Shown one piece after another: positions 29,532-38,133 of a stretch of 41,920 bases of DNA. Origin of the DNA: Hymenobacter rubidus (GTDB taxonomy: Bacteria > Bacteroidota > Bacteroidia > Cytophagales > Hymenobacteraceae); contig NZ_JAERQF010000042.1 of assembly GCF_016734815.1 (NCBI RefSeq), positions 1-41,920 of the forward strand. Direction: 5' to 3'. A program made the translations under genes and the position numbers. How positions within the stretch are numbered: the first letter of the stretch is position 1; each line of letters begins with the position of its first letter. The notes below the pieces were generated by a model that saw only the letters and a program-made list of their open reading frames with translations, searched no databases and was not told the origin of the DNA.

Positions 29532-30632
29532 ATGGTTTCCTTACGTTCTCTCAAGAATTCTGTCCGTCGGTTGCTTAGCGCGCCTTTTACGCTTTCGACG
29601 ACCATTGACCCTGCCCGGAACGAAACGTACGAGTTGTTGGGGGTTCACGAGACCGGACTGCGAGCCGATGAGCGGATGATGGAAGACCCGGTCTTCCGCT
29701 TGTTTGAGCAACAGCATTGGACGCTAAAGAAGTTTATTTATACCATAAAGGGCAACATTTTGCTTGACACAACGCTCGGCTGGGCAATGGCTGACCGGCG
29801 GGTATTGCACTTCTCCAACACCAGCTTGGCCGAGCAAATGTTTACGCCTTACCTGCCCAACTTTTTGCGGTGGGTCACGAACCGTCGGCGGGCAATTCAT
29901 CACCCCGAACTGATTTGGATGCCCTACGGCCGGGGCAATTACTGGCACTTCCTCAACGATTTCATGGGAGCACTGTATCTGCTCCAAGACGTAATTGCCG
30001 AGCGCCGCCCCCCCATCCTCATTCACGAAGGAGTAACCCAGATGGGCTTCTTCAAGGAGATGCTCAGCTACTCGACGTTTCTATCGGGCCTTAACTACGT
30101 AACTTACACCAACAGCGATTGGGTAAAATGCGACAGCTTTATCACGGCTCGCACGTACTTTGGCACCCGCGAATCTCTCCAGGACGCCATTAGCTTACTC
30201 GACAAGCGTCCGCCGGTTAGCACCCGGCCCCTCGATAAAATTTTCATCTCCCGACCGCATACGGTATCCCGCAATCCCAGCAACCTGGCGGAAGTAGAGG
30301 CCTTGTTTAAAGCGCACGGTTTTCGGATAGTATTGTTCGATTCGCTGCGGGTGAGCGAGCAGGCCGACCTTATCAATTCGGCAAAAGTCGTGGCGGCGCT
30401 CCACGGTGCCGGCATGGTTAACCTGGCGTTTCATGAGCACCCCACAGAAGTTACAGTTATTGAGATTATTCCCGAGGACTATATTAATCCCTGCTACGCC
30501 TTCCTGGCCGAAGAAATGGGGATGAATTACCACGTCGTCGGGGCGGGGCCACGCAATCCGGCTACCCAACACAGCTACCCGGTATCGCTCGATAAGCTGG
30601 AACAGGCACTATACCGTTTACACGTAGCATAG
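29532..30632 (+). CDS. GT61/DUF563 family glycosyltransferase
   Basis: A 366-residue enzyme of the DUF563 (GT61) group, known from capsule and O-antigen loci. Family features: RGNYWHFLNDFMGALYLL (about residue 138), KIFISRPHTVSRNPSNLAEV (about residue 237) and AKVVAALHGAGMVNLAFHEH (about residue 292), the GAGMxN loop being diagnostic. No signal peptide is seen. Donor and acceptor cannot be inferred. It follows the GT25 gene after 63 bp, on the same strand. Confidence 0.87.
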   Translation: MVSLRSLKNSVRRLLSAPFTLSTTIDPARNETYELLGVHETGLRADERMMEDPVFRLFEQQHWTLKKFIYTIKGNILLDTTLGWAMADRRVLHFSNTSLAEQMFTPYLPNFLRWVTNRRRAIHHPELIWMPYGRGNYWHFLNDFMGALYLLQDVIAERRPPILIHEGVTQMGFFKEMLSYSTFLSGLNYVTYTNSDWVKCDSFITARTYFGTRESLQDAISLLDKRPPVSTRPLDKIFISRPHTVSRNPSNLAEVEALFKAHGFRIVLFDSLRVSEQADLINSAKVVAALHGAGMVNLAFHEHPTEVTVIEIIPEDYINPCYAFLAEEMGMNYHVVGAGPRNPATQHSYPVSLDKLEQALYRLHVA

Positions 30633-30773
30633 TTTCTTGAAAAGCCGCACGCACCAGCTACCTGCTCGTCAACAACACCTTACGTTTGAGGCCAGGTAAC
30701 TGACGTACGTGTTACAGGCTTGGAGCACTCCAAGGCCTTGCTGGCTCTGGCTGATAAAACAACCGAAGTGCAA

Positions 30774-31859
30774 CTACGCTGTGTGGCGGCGTGTGTGGCG
30801 CAGCCAAGGGGCTTCTACCAGGTGCCAACTGACGTAGCCCGCCGTGCCGCTCAGCGCCAGCGCCAGCGGCACCAAGAGCCACAAGGAAGTGTGCGGCAGG
30901 TACCAATCCAATAGTTTTTGAATGGGCCAGCCGTACAAATACAGCCCGTACGAAACGTCGTCAATTTTTTGAAAACCGGCCAGGGCCGGCACCCGGGCAA
31001 ACGCAAACCAAAACAGGGCGTAGGCCCCGGCACTCGCTAGTACGGGTACTGCCAGCACAGGGACAAATAAAGCTGCCAGCACCACCAGCGTAGCTAAGAA
31101 TGCCCATTTTCCCGCTATCGGAATGGCAGTACGGAATAGATGAAAGCAGGCACCGGCGCAGAAAAACACCAACAACCTCACAAATTCCACTGGATTGCCG
31201 ATTAATGGCCAAATACCGGGAAAATGTATTCGCCCGACATAGTCGGGGATAAGCTGTAGACCTGTTGATGCCAACAAGAGCGTTAACCATATCCCTTTCT
31301 GGCGTTTGCTTCCCAATAGCCCAATTACCAAGACAAGGAGATAGCAGCGGAATTCATAGGATATGGACCACATGGCACCATTTATCGTTGGATACGGACG
31401 CCCAACAAAAATATCTGGCACTTCAGGTCGGCGCAGCTGCAAAGCAACCTTAATAAGAAGCGGATAATTCAGGCCCGAGAAATAAGCAGCAACATCCTGC
31501 GCGCCAAATGGGGCCAGCACAAACACCGACACCACGAAAGCCACTAAAAACCCCGGTACAATGCGCCGCACGCGCTTTTCTAAAAAATCGCGCAGGTTAG
31601 GTTGCCGTATCCAGCTAGAAACGATTAAGTAACCGCTAAGCAAGAAGAATCCATTAACCGCTAAATCTCCAAAGCTGATAGTGCCAAAGATGCGCATAAG
31701 CAACTCATGGTTACGATTGCCGTCGCGTATTTCAGGCGCATGCGATACGATGACTAATGCGGCAAAAAGCAGGCGTAAAAAGTTGAAATTGTTGTTCCGT
31801 GCATTGGAAATAGTTGCAACACGTGCTTCCGGCTCTACAACAGCATTAATTGGATTCAT
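30774..31859 (-). CDS. Acyltransferase 3 (OafA/YrhL-type) membrane protein
   Basis: A 361-residue polytopic membrane protein with about ten helices that adds acyl groups, often acetyl, to surface sugars. The N-terminal helix carries NNFNFLRLLFAALVIVSHAP, with the catalytic His, followed by GFFLLSGYLI, IRQPNLRDFLEKRVRRIVPG and SYEFRCYLLVLVIG, all typical of the family. It is convergent with the GT61 gene and belongs by content to the surface-glycan cluster; it probably decorates the polymer built by the neighbouring transferases. Confidence 0.9.
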   Translation of the reverse strand: MNPINAVVEPEARVATISNARNNNFNFLRLLFAALVIVSHAPEIRDGNRNHELLMRIFGTISFGDLAVNGFFLLSGYLIVSSWIRQPNLRDFLEKRVRRIVPGFLVAFVVSVFVLAPFGAQDVAAYFSGLNYPLLIKVALQLRRPEVPDIFVGRPYPTINGAMWSISYEFRCYLLVLVIGLLGSKRQKGIWLTLLLASTGLQLIPDYVGRIHFPGIWPLIGNPVEFVRLLVFFCAGACFHLFRTAIPIAGKWAFLATLVVLAALFVPVLAVPVLASAGAYALFWFAFARVPALAGFQKIDDVSYGLYLYGWPIQKLLDWYLPHTSLWLLVPLALALSGTAGYVSWHLVEAPWLRHTRRHTA

Positions 31860-32040
31860 AGACTAAAAGCAATTTGTTTGATTACGCGCAAACACAACTT
31901 AAACACCTATTTAGATTGATGCAATCTGTAAATCGAGACATCGTTAAGTAACCAGTAAAAGTACTTAAACTCTAATTAGGCTTATCAAAAAGAGCTTAAA
32001 TAAATTATTTTAACTAGATTAAAACAACCCAAATTATTAT

Positions 32041-33060
32041 CTACTTTTTAGCCATTTCTTCCACGATAGAAACTTTTAATGGAAATGCGCTAGAGGCAAA
32101 AGATGGCTTAAAATATTTCAGCAGTATTCCTTGGTGACGAACAGCGTACCATGTCCATTTTAGCAAATCTCTATGAGCTTCTTTCGCTTTTTGATTTCTA
32201 AACGGCATCAGCAATGAGTTAGTAATAAAATTTAGCATGAATAGCAAATTATAAATAAGTATCCCCCAGTACCCATCTTGCTTAAAAACAAGCAATAGAA
32301 CAGATAAGTGAAACTGCTTGTCATTGATTGCTCTTTTGGCCGGGTCAGTGGAAGAGCCACCGCCAATGTGTGTAATACTAACGTCCGGAATATACATTAG
32401 TCGATAGCCATGGTCATTTATTCGATATCCCCACTCTATCTCTTCACAATACATAAAAAAGTCGGGGTCAAATGGCTTGGACTTTTCTACCGCATCTTTT
32501 CTAAGCAAAATAAATGCCCCCAACATGGACTGGACGGCATGTTCTTTTTCGTGCATGGCCTGCACATATTCATCGTCGCGGAATTTACTAATATTTAGCT
32601 TGGAGGCTATAAAGCTCATTACTGAATTATTGAGCGCGAGAGAATACGAATGTGTGCGGTAGTCAAAAGCCGACCGTTGCATGCTACCATCCGGAGAGAG
32701 TATTCTGCATCCTACTCCTGCCAAGTCGCTTTCGGCTTTGTGCGCGTCCATATAATTTACGCACCTGCTTATTCCAGCATCCAGATTCAGGGTATCTGAG
32801 TTTAATATCAAAAGGTACTCGCCTTGAGCTACCGCAATGCCCAAATTATTGCCGCGAGCAAAGCCGCCATTTTCGTTGCTTTTAATCAGGCGTAATGCAG
32901 GAAATTCCTGTTTAAAATTCTCAGGGTCGCATTCTACGGAAGCATTATCCACTAATATCACTTCGAAATCAAAATCCCAACTGTTGGCGTAAAGCTCACG
33001 CAAACAATCACACGTCATAGCAAACGTGTTGTAGTTTATAATAATAATAGAGAGCTTCAT
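32041..33060 (-). CDS. Glycosyltransferase family 2 (rhamnosyltransferase-like)
   Basis: A 339-residue GT-A enzyme. Motifs: MKLSIIIINYNTFAMTCDCL at the start, VILVDNASVECDPENF, NENGGFARGNNLGIAVAQGE and LLILNSDTLNLD (the DxD-type metal site, about residue 95), then MLGAFILLRKDAVEKSKPFD and DFFMYCEEIEWGYRI. The C-terminal part has one hydrophobic stretch (ILIYNLLFMLNFITNSLL) that may anchor it to the membrane. The gene is distinctly more AT-rich than housekeeping genes here, as is typical of glycan clusters exchanged between strains. The acceptor is unknown. Confidence 0.92.
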   Translation of the reverse strand: MKLSIIIINYNTFAMTCDCLRELYANSWDFDFEVILVDNASVECDPENFKQEFPALRLIKSNENGGFARGNNLGIAVAQGEYLLILNSDTLNLDAGISRCVNYMDAHKAESDLAGVGCRILSPDGSMQRSAFDYRTHSYSLALNNSVMSFIASKLNISKFRDDEYVQAMHEKEHAVQSMLGAFILLRKDAVEKSKPFDPDFFMYCEEIEWGYRINDHGYRLMYIPDVSITHIGGGSSTDPAKRAINDKQFHLSVLLLVFKQDGYWGILIYNLLFMLNFITNSLLMPFRNQKAKEAHRDLLKWTWYAVRHQGILLKYFKPSFASSAFPLKVSIVEEMAKK

Positions 33061-33206
33061 TTACAGCATTGTCTGATTTAAAAAGTTAATGCATTGGCTT
33101 TTTTTGGATTGCGAAAAGCTACGCAAGATACACTTGTTTTTATCCTCATGCCACTTAGGCACCCATTATTGCCCTGTCAAGAAGTTGAGGACATTGGGCG
33201 TTTGCC

Positions 33207-33795
33207 CTAGTAATACAGGTCAGCGGGGGGGCTTCGGTGCACGGCTAATGCCGTTCTGGCGGCCGTCTTTACGTCCCGGTTTTTCATTCGTAATCTGTCG
33301 GCTACCTGCCATGCGATTCTGTACGAAGCCGCTAGGTGCTCTGCACCTTCGCGGGTCTGGCATTGGTCGACAAAGCCCATCTGCTCGCATTTGTGCGCGT
33401 TGGCCGGGTTGTGCGCACGCTTTAGCAACGACTGACTACGCAGGAGTGTCAACAACAAGGTGTGCCTTGCTGCTCCTGCGCCGCTTGCCGTTGTAACCGG
33501 CCCCGGTACGAGCGTTGTAGCAATCACTATCGCGCATGGCGATGCCTGCCTGCCTGCGTATTCGGCCATTGCTGGCAAGCTGCCCGCGGCGGCAAGTCGT
33601 TCAGGAAGCCGCGCCATCGCTGGCCGGTGTGGCACCGGAAACACAGGCCTCTGAACCAGAATCTACTTGTGCCGCAACCGCCGCGGGGCGCGTCCTTCCG
33701 CAGCAGACCCAATACGGGGCTACAAAAGACCATGCGTCGTCATGCAACCCGTTCCGGTAGCTGCGCGTAGCCGTCCATGCCCCGAATTTATGCAC
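33207..33795 (-). pseudogene. Degraded IS5-type transposase remnant
   Basis: Read on the minus strand, three frames together give the order of an IS5-group transposase: RSYRNGLHDDAWSFVAPYWV at 33795 downward, then DAPRGGCG..FLNDLPPRAACQQW..TQAG (about 33570-33700), then HNPANAHKCEQMGFVDQ (about 33350-33400), matching the usual N-terminal domain, PHDLPPWxAVYQQ region and TPANxHD..FVDQG segment. Several frameshifts and no clear ends make it non-functional. It lies between the GT2 gene and the 25-bp repeat. This was recognised by motif order from memory and needs a database comparison. Confidence 0.5.
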
Positions 33796-33873
33796 CCATT
33801 CCTGACAGATTCAAAGGAGCGCAACGCCTACTTCAAAGCCCTCGTTGTCCACATTGCTCCACGTCTTTTGTTT

Positions 33874-33898
33874 GGCCCCCTGGTTCGGGTTGCGCCGC
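33874..33898 (+). repeat. 25-bp direct repeat, right copy
   Basis: Same 25 bases as 28408-28432. It lies between the IS5 relic and a small lipoprotein gene. Confidence 0.85.
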
Positions 33899-33959
33899 CG
33901 GGGGTTAATTCTTTACCTTGCAGCGTCGCTTCATACTTACTCCTCACCTTCGCGCTTTC

Positions 33960-34232
33960 ATGCTTCTGAAATCCCTCCTCCGCCCCTTCGCCGTGGCCTG
34001 CGTTCTTACCGCTACGTTTAGCGCCTGCAGTTCGGGCACCAAAGACGGCGACACCAACGTCGAGCGTGGCTACACCAAAAAGGGACCCGCCGCCACCGCC
34101 GACGGCGTGGCCAACGGCGACTCAGCCACCGCGGGCCTGTCCCGCGACACCACCCACCAGCCCACCGGCAAGGACCTCTACAAAGCTGCCGGCGAGGCCA
34201 AGGACCGCAACCACGACGGCATTGCCGACTAA
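33960..34232 (+). CDS. Small lipoprotein
   Basis: A 90-residue exported lipoprotein: signal MLLKSLLRPFAVACVLTATF followed by the lipobox Cys of SAC. The mature part is short and hydrophilic (TKDGDTNVERGYTKKGPAAT) and ends KDRNHDGIAD, which resembles one calcium-binding DxNxDG loop. No function is known. A terminator shared with the convergent propeller gene follows. Confidence 0.75.
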   Translation: MLLKSLLRPFAVACVLTATFSACSSGTKDGDTNVERGYTKKGPAATADGVANGDSATAGLSRDTTHQPTGKDLYKAAGEAKDRNHDGIAD

Positions 34233-34258
34233 GCCCCACGCCGCCGGTTTTCAGCATC

Positions 34259-34293
34259 AAAAAAGGCCCGTACCTCATGGTACGGGCCTTTGG
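34259..34293. terminator. Terminator between convergent genes
   Basis: Perfect 13-bp stem AAAGGCCCGTACC / GGTACGGGCCTTT with loop TCAT. A run of six A at 34259-34264 makes a T-tract for the minus strand, so it best serves the BtuG-like gene. Confidence 0.9.
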
Positions 34294-34323
34294 CTTTCCT
34301 TGCAGAGGGAAGGGGGGTTCGTG

Positions 34324-35388
34324 TTAGTAGAAGACAAAGCCATTCGGGCCGACTTTCACCGTGAATGAATCAAGCGCAACGCCAGTGGCCTGGTAGCGAA
34401 CGAAGCGGCCGTTGGTGTTGTAGCTGGGCGAGATGCCGCCGTACACGGTATTGTCGCGCGGGTCGATGGCGAAACCCGAAAAGCTGCGCCGAATAAAGGG
34501 TGTGGTCGGAAGCGCCGTGGCGGCAATGCTCATGCGGTATTCGGCCCCTCCAAAGCTGTAGTATAGCTGGTCTTTGTCGGTGCCAATGCGCAGTTTGCCG
34601 GGACTGGACGTGGCCGGAAACGCGATTTTGAGCTGCGTGGCCGGGCTGCTGGGATTGAAGCGCACCAGGGTGCCTGCCGAAGTTTGCACCACGTAAGGCG
34701 GCGTGGCGATGTAGGACACGAAGCCCGTGCACAGCACCCAAATGTTGTTGTCCTTATCGGCCACCATGCTCGATGGGCCATCGCCCACGGTGATGGTAGA
34801 AGTCAGGGTGCCGGTGGCCTCGTCAATCACCGAAACGGTGTTATCCAAGGCGTTGGGCACGTAAATCTTGCCGCCCAGAGCCAGGAGCTGCTCGGGGTTG
34901 CGGCCCACGGGCACCCGGCTGGTCACGGTGTTGGTGCTCAGGTCGAGGATGCTCAGCACGCCGGGCGTGTAGCCGGTGTAGGTGCCGCGCCACTCCGTGA
35001 CGTAGCCCCGTGTGGCCGACGTAGACGTAAAATAGCGCGGCTGCGTGAGCCCGCTGATGGTGGCGACCGATTTAAAATCGGGCAGGTTTACCACCTCAAC
35101 CTTGTTGGAGGCATTGACCACGATGTAGCCGCGGCTGCCCTGCACGCCCATGCTCTGCACCACATCGCCGAGCTTGGCATTGCCATTGGCGCTGCCAAAG
35201 GCGTCGAGGGTCAGGCTTTTACTGGCCCGGTCGAACACGCTCACCGCGCCATCGCCCTTGGTGAATTCGCCCTCGCTGAGCACGAATACGGCCGTGGTGG
35301 GCGCCGGGGCAGGCGTTTCCTCGGTTTTGGGGCTACAGGCCGCCAATAGGGCCAAGGCCGCCACTAGGGGCGCAAATTGCTTTTTCAT
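34324..35388 (-). CDS. BtuG-like seven-bladed propeller lipoprotein (DUF5074/YncE-type)
   Basis: A 354-residue exported lipoprotein: signal KKQFAPLVAALALLAAC with the lipobox Cys at residue 18. The body reads as repeated YncE/YVTN-type propeller blades (AVFVLSEGEFTKGDGAVSVF, GYIVVNASNKVEVVNL, GKIYVPNALDNTVSVID, NNIWVLCTG, NTVYGGIS). In Bacteroides, BtuG proteins with this fold sit on the surface, bind cobalamin very tightly and cap BtuB. The position here, immediately downstream of btuB behind a cobalamin riboswitch, makes the BtuG role likely. A general YVTN lipoprotein of unknown role is the alternative. Confidence 0.82.
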   Translation of the reverse strand: MKKQFAPLVAALALLAACSPKTEETPAPAPTTAVFVLSEGEFTKGDGAVSVFDRASKSLTLDAFGSANGNAKLGDVVQSMGVQGSRGYIVVNASNKVEVVNLPDFKSVATISGLTQPRYFTSTSATRGYVTEWRGTYTGYTPGVLSILDLSTNTVTSRVPVGRNPEQLLALGGKIYVPNALDNTVSVIDEATGTLTSTITVGDGPSSMVADKDNNIWVLCTGFVSYIATPPYVVQTSAGTLVRFNPSSPATQLKIAFPATSSPGKLRIGTDKDQLYYSFGGAEYRMSIAATALPTTPFIRRSFSGFAIDPRDNTVYGGISPSYNTNGRFVRYQATGVALDSFTVKVGPNGFVFY

Positions 35389-35493
35389 AGATTAAAACTA
35401 CCGGCATTGGCCGGCAACACATTAAGGGTGAAGGAAAAACGAATGAAGGAAAAAGGACTAAAGAAAAAAGGACTATCTGCTCACCAGGCCCGT

Positions 35494-37479
35494 TCAGCGC
35501 CAGCCCACGCGCAGACTGGCGCTGAAAGTCCTGGGCGGTGCCGGCCGGCCGGGGTAACTCTCATAGGCAAGGTTGAGCAGGTTGGTGGCCTGCACCAGCA
35601 CCAATAGGCTGGTACCCGCCGGCCCGCGCACCGTGCGGCCCAGGGTGGCTCCCAGCAGCCCCGTACCCGGCAGGAAGTCGGTGCCGGAAGCGTTGGTGTA
35701 GCGAAAGCTAGTTAGGGCCAGCGTGCTGCTCAGCAGCCAGTCGCGCCAGTGCTGGTCGGTGCTCAGGCTGGCCTGATGCCGGGGCACGAAGGCCAGTTGC
35801 ACGCCCACGGGGTCGGAGTCGGCAGCCGTACCCTGGGTTTTGCGGGTGTCGGTGAAGTGGTAGGCCAGCTGCGTGCTGCTGCGGTAGCGGCCCTGGCGCA
35901 GGCCCAGCGCGGTGCTGATTTCCAGGCCCTGGCTGCGCACCTGGCGCAGGTTGCGCGGGCTCCAGATGCCGTTGCTGGCGCTGGGCAGCCATTGCACCCA
36001 GTCGTCTACATCTTGCCGGTAGGCAGTCAGCTCCGTTTCAAGGGCGGCCGCGCGGCTCAAGGCCAAGCGGTGGCGCAGGCCTGCTTCGTAACCCAATCCG
36101 GACTCGGGGCGGAGGTCGGGGTTGCCGCCGGGCACCCAGTACCGCTCGTTCAAAGTTGGGGCGCGGTAGCTCCGGGCCGCGCTGGCCTTGGCGGTGAGGG
36201 AATGGCTGGTTGCGCGTGCGAGCGAATCAGCATTCCCCAGCAGGTCCCATTCCAAGCCCAGGGTGGGTGTGAGCGGGGCCAGGCCCGCCGGCAGTGCCGC
36301 CTGGCGCAGGTTGGCCGACAGGCGCAGGGTCGGGCGTGGGTCGTAGCGCAGCAGGGCAAAAGCCGCCGCGCGGTTTTCGGCTACCTGGGTGGTGCCGTAG
36401 CCATCGACGAGGGCGGCGAAATGTTGGGCTTCGGCCCCCAGCCGCAGGCTGCCGTGTGCACCCAAGGCGCGGGTATGCTCGGCTTGGGCCTGGGTGGTGC
36501 GCACGCGCGAATTGCTGGGCGTGCCCCCGTCGCGGTAATTGATGATGTCTTCGAACCACGCGCCGCGCACGGCCCATTGCTGCCGGGCGGCTACGTGGCG
36601 GTAGCCCAGCGTGAGGCGGCGGCTCTGGTCGCGCTCGCGGGCCTGGCTGCCGGCCACATTCACGCCGGACTGAATTTCGCGGTCCACGTCGGTAAGCCAG
36701 GCGGCGGCCGTTACTTCTCCGGCCAGGCCCACGCGCCACGCCACCTCGGGGCCAATGCTCCATTGGTGGCGCAGGGCAGCGTTTTGGAGGGTGTAGCGCA
36801 CGGGGCCGCGGGCTTCGCGCAGCAGGTAGGTGTAGTTGTTCTGGGCTTCGCGGTAGCTGGCGGCTACACGCACCGCCACGGCGGCCGTGGCGGCGCGGGC
36901 GTCGAGGCTGCCGCCAGCTAACCCGAAACTGCCCGCATCGGCCTGCAGGCTGCCGCGCAGGCCGGGCCGCCAGTTGGGGCCGGTGTTCAGAAGCACGGCG
37001 CCGCCCACGGCCCCGCTGCCGTAGAGCGCCGCCGCCGGGCCGGGCTGAATGGATACACTGGTGGCCGCGCCTACCGGTAGCAGCGCAAAGTCGTTCTGGC
37101 CCAGGGTGGGCAGCATGATGTTCAGGCCATTCCAAAGCACGGCCGTGTGCTGGGCCGACGTGCCGCGCAGGGCAATGGTGGCCAACTGGCCCGGCCCGTA
37201 GTACTTGAGAGCCAAAGGGGTGCGGGCTTGCAGCACATCGGCCAGGTTGCCGCCCCGGTACTGGGCCAGCACGGCGGAGTCAAGCTCGAGCCGGGTGCTG
37301 CCCACCGCAAAGCGCTCTGGCCCCACGGCGTGCACCCGCACGTCGGCCAGCCGGTGTCGGCGCTGGGAAAGCCGGGCCGAATCGGGTACCGCGGGCCGCT
37401 GCTGGGCGCTGGCCCCATTGGGCACAGCCCAGGCCAGCACGACCAGCAGCGCAGCCCAATGAGATAAGAAACAACGCAT
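35494..37479 (-). CDS. btuB: TonB-dependent cobalamin receptor BtuB-like
   Basis: A 661-residue outer-membrane receptor. After a signal peptide (LLVVLAWAVPNGASAQ) comes the plug domain (RGGNLADVLQARTPLALKYY, QLATIALRGTSAQHTAVLWN, VSIQPGPAAALYGSGAVGGA, about residues 70-190) and a barrel of about 22 strands ending SASLRVGWR. It imports vitamin B12 across the outer membrane with energy from TonB. Specificity is inferred from the cobalamin riboswitch 170 bp upstream and the BtuG-like gene downstream. The ATG at 37479 is chosen for the signal peptide. The BtuFCD inner-membrane genes are not in the window. Confidence 0.92.
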   Translation of the reverse strand: MRCFLSHWAALLVVLAWAVPNGASAQQRPAVPDSARLSQRRHRLADVRVHAVGPERFAVGSTRLELDSAVLAQYRGGNLADVLQARTPLALKYYGPGQLATIALRGTSAQHTAVLWNGLNIMLPTLGQNDFALLPVGAATSVSIQPGPAAALYGSGAVGGAVLLNTGPNWRPGLRGSLQADAGSFGLAGGSLDARAATAAVAVRVAASYREAQNNYTYLLREARGPVRYTLQNAALRHQWSIGPEVAWRVGLAGEVTAAAWLTDVDREIQSGVNVAGSQARERDQSRRLTLGYRHVAARQQWAVRGAWFEDIINYRDGGTPSNSRVRTTQAQAEHTRALGAHGSLRLGAEAQHFAALVDGYGTTQVAENRAAAFALLRYDPRPTLRLSANLRQAALPAGLAPLTPTLGLEWDLLGNADSLARATSHSLTAKASAARSYRAPTLNERYWVPGGNPDLRPESGLGYEAGLRHRLALSRAAALETELTAYRQDVDDWVQWLPSASNGIWSPRNLRQVRSQGLEISTALGLRQGRYRSSTQLAYHFTDTRKTQGTAADSDPVGVQLAFVPRHQASLSTDQHWRDWLLSSTLALTSFRYTNASGTDFLPGTGLLGATLGRTVRGPAGTSLLVLVQATNLLNLAYESYPGRPAPPRTFSASLRVGWR

Positions 37480-37511
37480 TAGAATCAAATTTTCGATGAA
37501 GAAAATTCGAT

Positions 37512-37622
37512 TCAAAATCTACCGTTGGCGTGCTTCGAGCGGAAGAAAGCCAGCGCCAGACCGAGGCCGAAAAACAGGGGCATTCTGGCCACCCAAAGGC
37601 GGCCGCTGTTCTCTTTCTCCAT
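37512..37622 (-). CDS. 36-codon membrane micro-ORF between riboswitch and btuB
   Basis: It starts at ATG 37622 with an unusually strong ribosome site (GGAGG seven bases upstream). It encodes MEKENSGRLWVARMPLFFGL and a following LALAFF helix, ending HANGRF before TGA, so one membrane span with a basic tail. It lies just behind the riboswitch, 32 bp before btuB. It may be a real small membrane protein or a leader that couples the switch to btuB translation. Confidence 0.5.
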   Translation of the reverse strand: MEKENSGRLWVARMPLFFGLGLALAFFRSKHANGRF

Positions 37623-37649
37623 TCGTCCTCCGCGAATGCTGAACCTGTG

Positions 37650-37850
37650 ATGCGCGGGCAGGTCTCCTGGCTTGCTTCGCCAAGCGGACCGCCTTCCCAT
37701 TTACTCAGTCGATAACCGGCTGACAAACAGTGGCATTTTAGCCCGATTCGATGTGAAGCGTACAGTTGCGGGGACAGCTCCGGCTTGGTACCGAATTCCC
37801 TTTTCAGCCGCCCTCCCGGTGTGGGAGCTTGGCACCAGCGCGGCGCAAAG
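37650..37850 (-). promoter_or_regulatory. Cobalamin riboswitch
   Basis: Read on the minus strand it contains the core strings GGTGCC (5'), AAAAGGGAAT, CCGGAGCTGTCCCCGCAACT and, at the 3' end, GCCAGGAGACCTGCC, in the right order for the adenosyl/methyl-cobalamin aptamer (B12 box near the centre). Excess B12 is expected to lower btuB and btuG-like expression. No classic terminator hairpin with a U-tract was seen after it, so control of translation is more likely. Confidence 0.93.
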
Positions 37851-37853
37851 GTA
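37846..37853 (-). promoter_or_regulatory. -7 box of the btuB transcript (TACCTTTG)
   Basis: Perfect TAnnTTTG box directly ahead of the riboswitch; transcription would begin within a few bases of its 5' helix. Confidence 0.55.
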
Positions 37854-38133
37854 CACTGCAGGCGGCGAACACAGGCACCAGCAGCACGCTTGCCTAGCAC
37901 CTGCTTATGATGCGTCACCGTCGAAACGGGAAGCCAACAAAATACTGGTGGTCGCTCAACCCATTCAGTACCAGGTGGGTGCCCAGGTCAAGCTGTAGGT
38001 TGCAGGCACAGACTTACCTAGGCATACAGTCGCTTCATGGCCTGCATACGCAGCGGGAGGCTTTGGGTCGAACGCGGCGGCGTAGCGGTTTGCCTCCTCG
38101 CCCCACCCAAAAAACGAAACGGCTGCTTATGGG

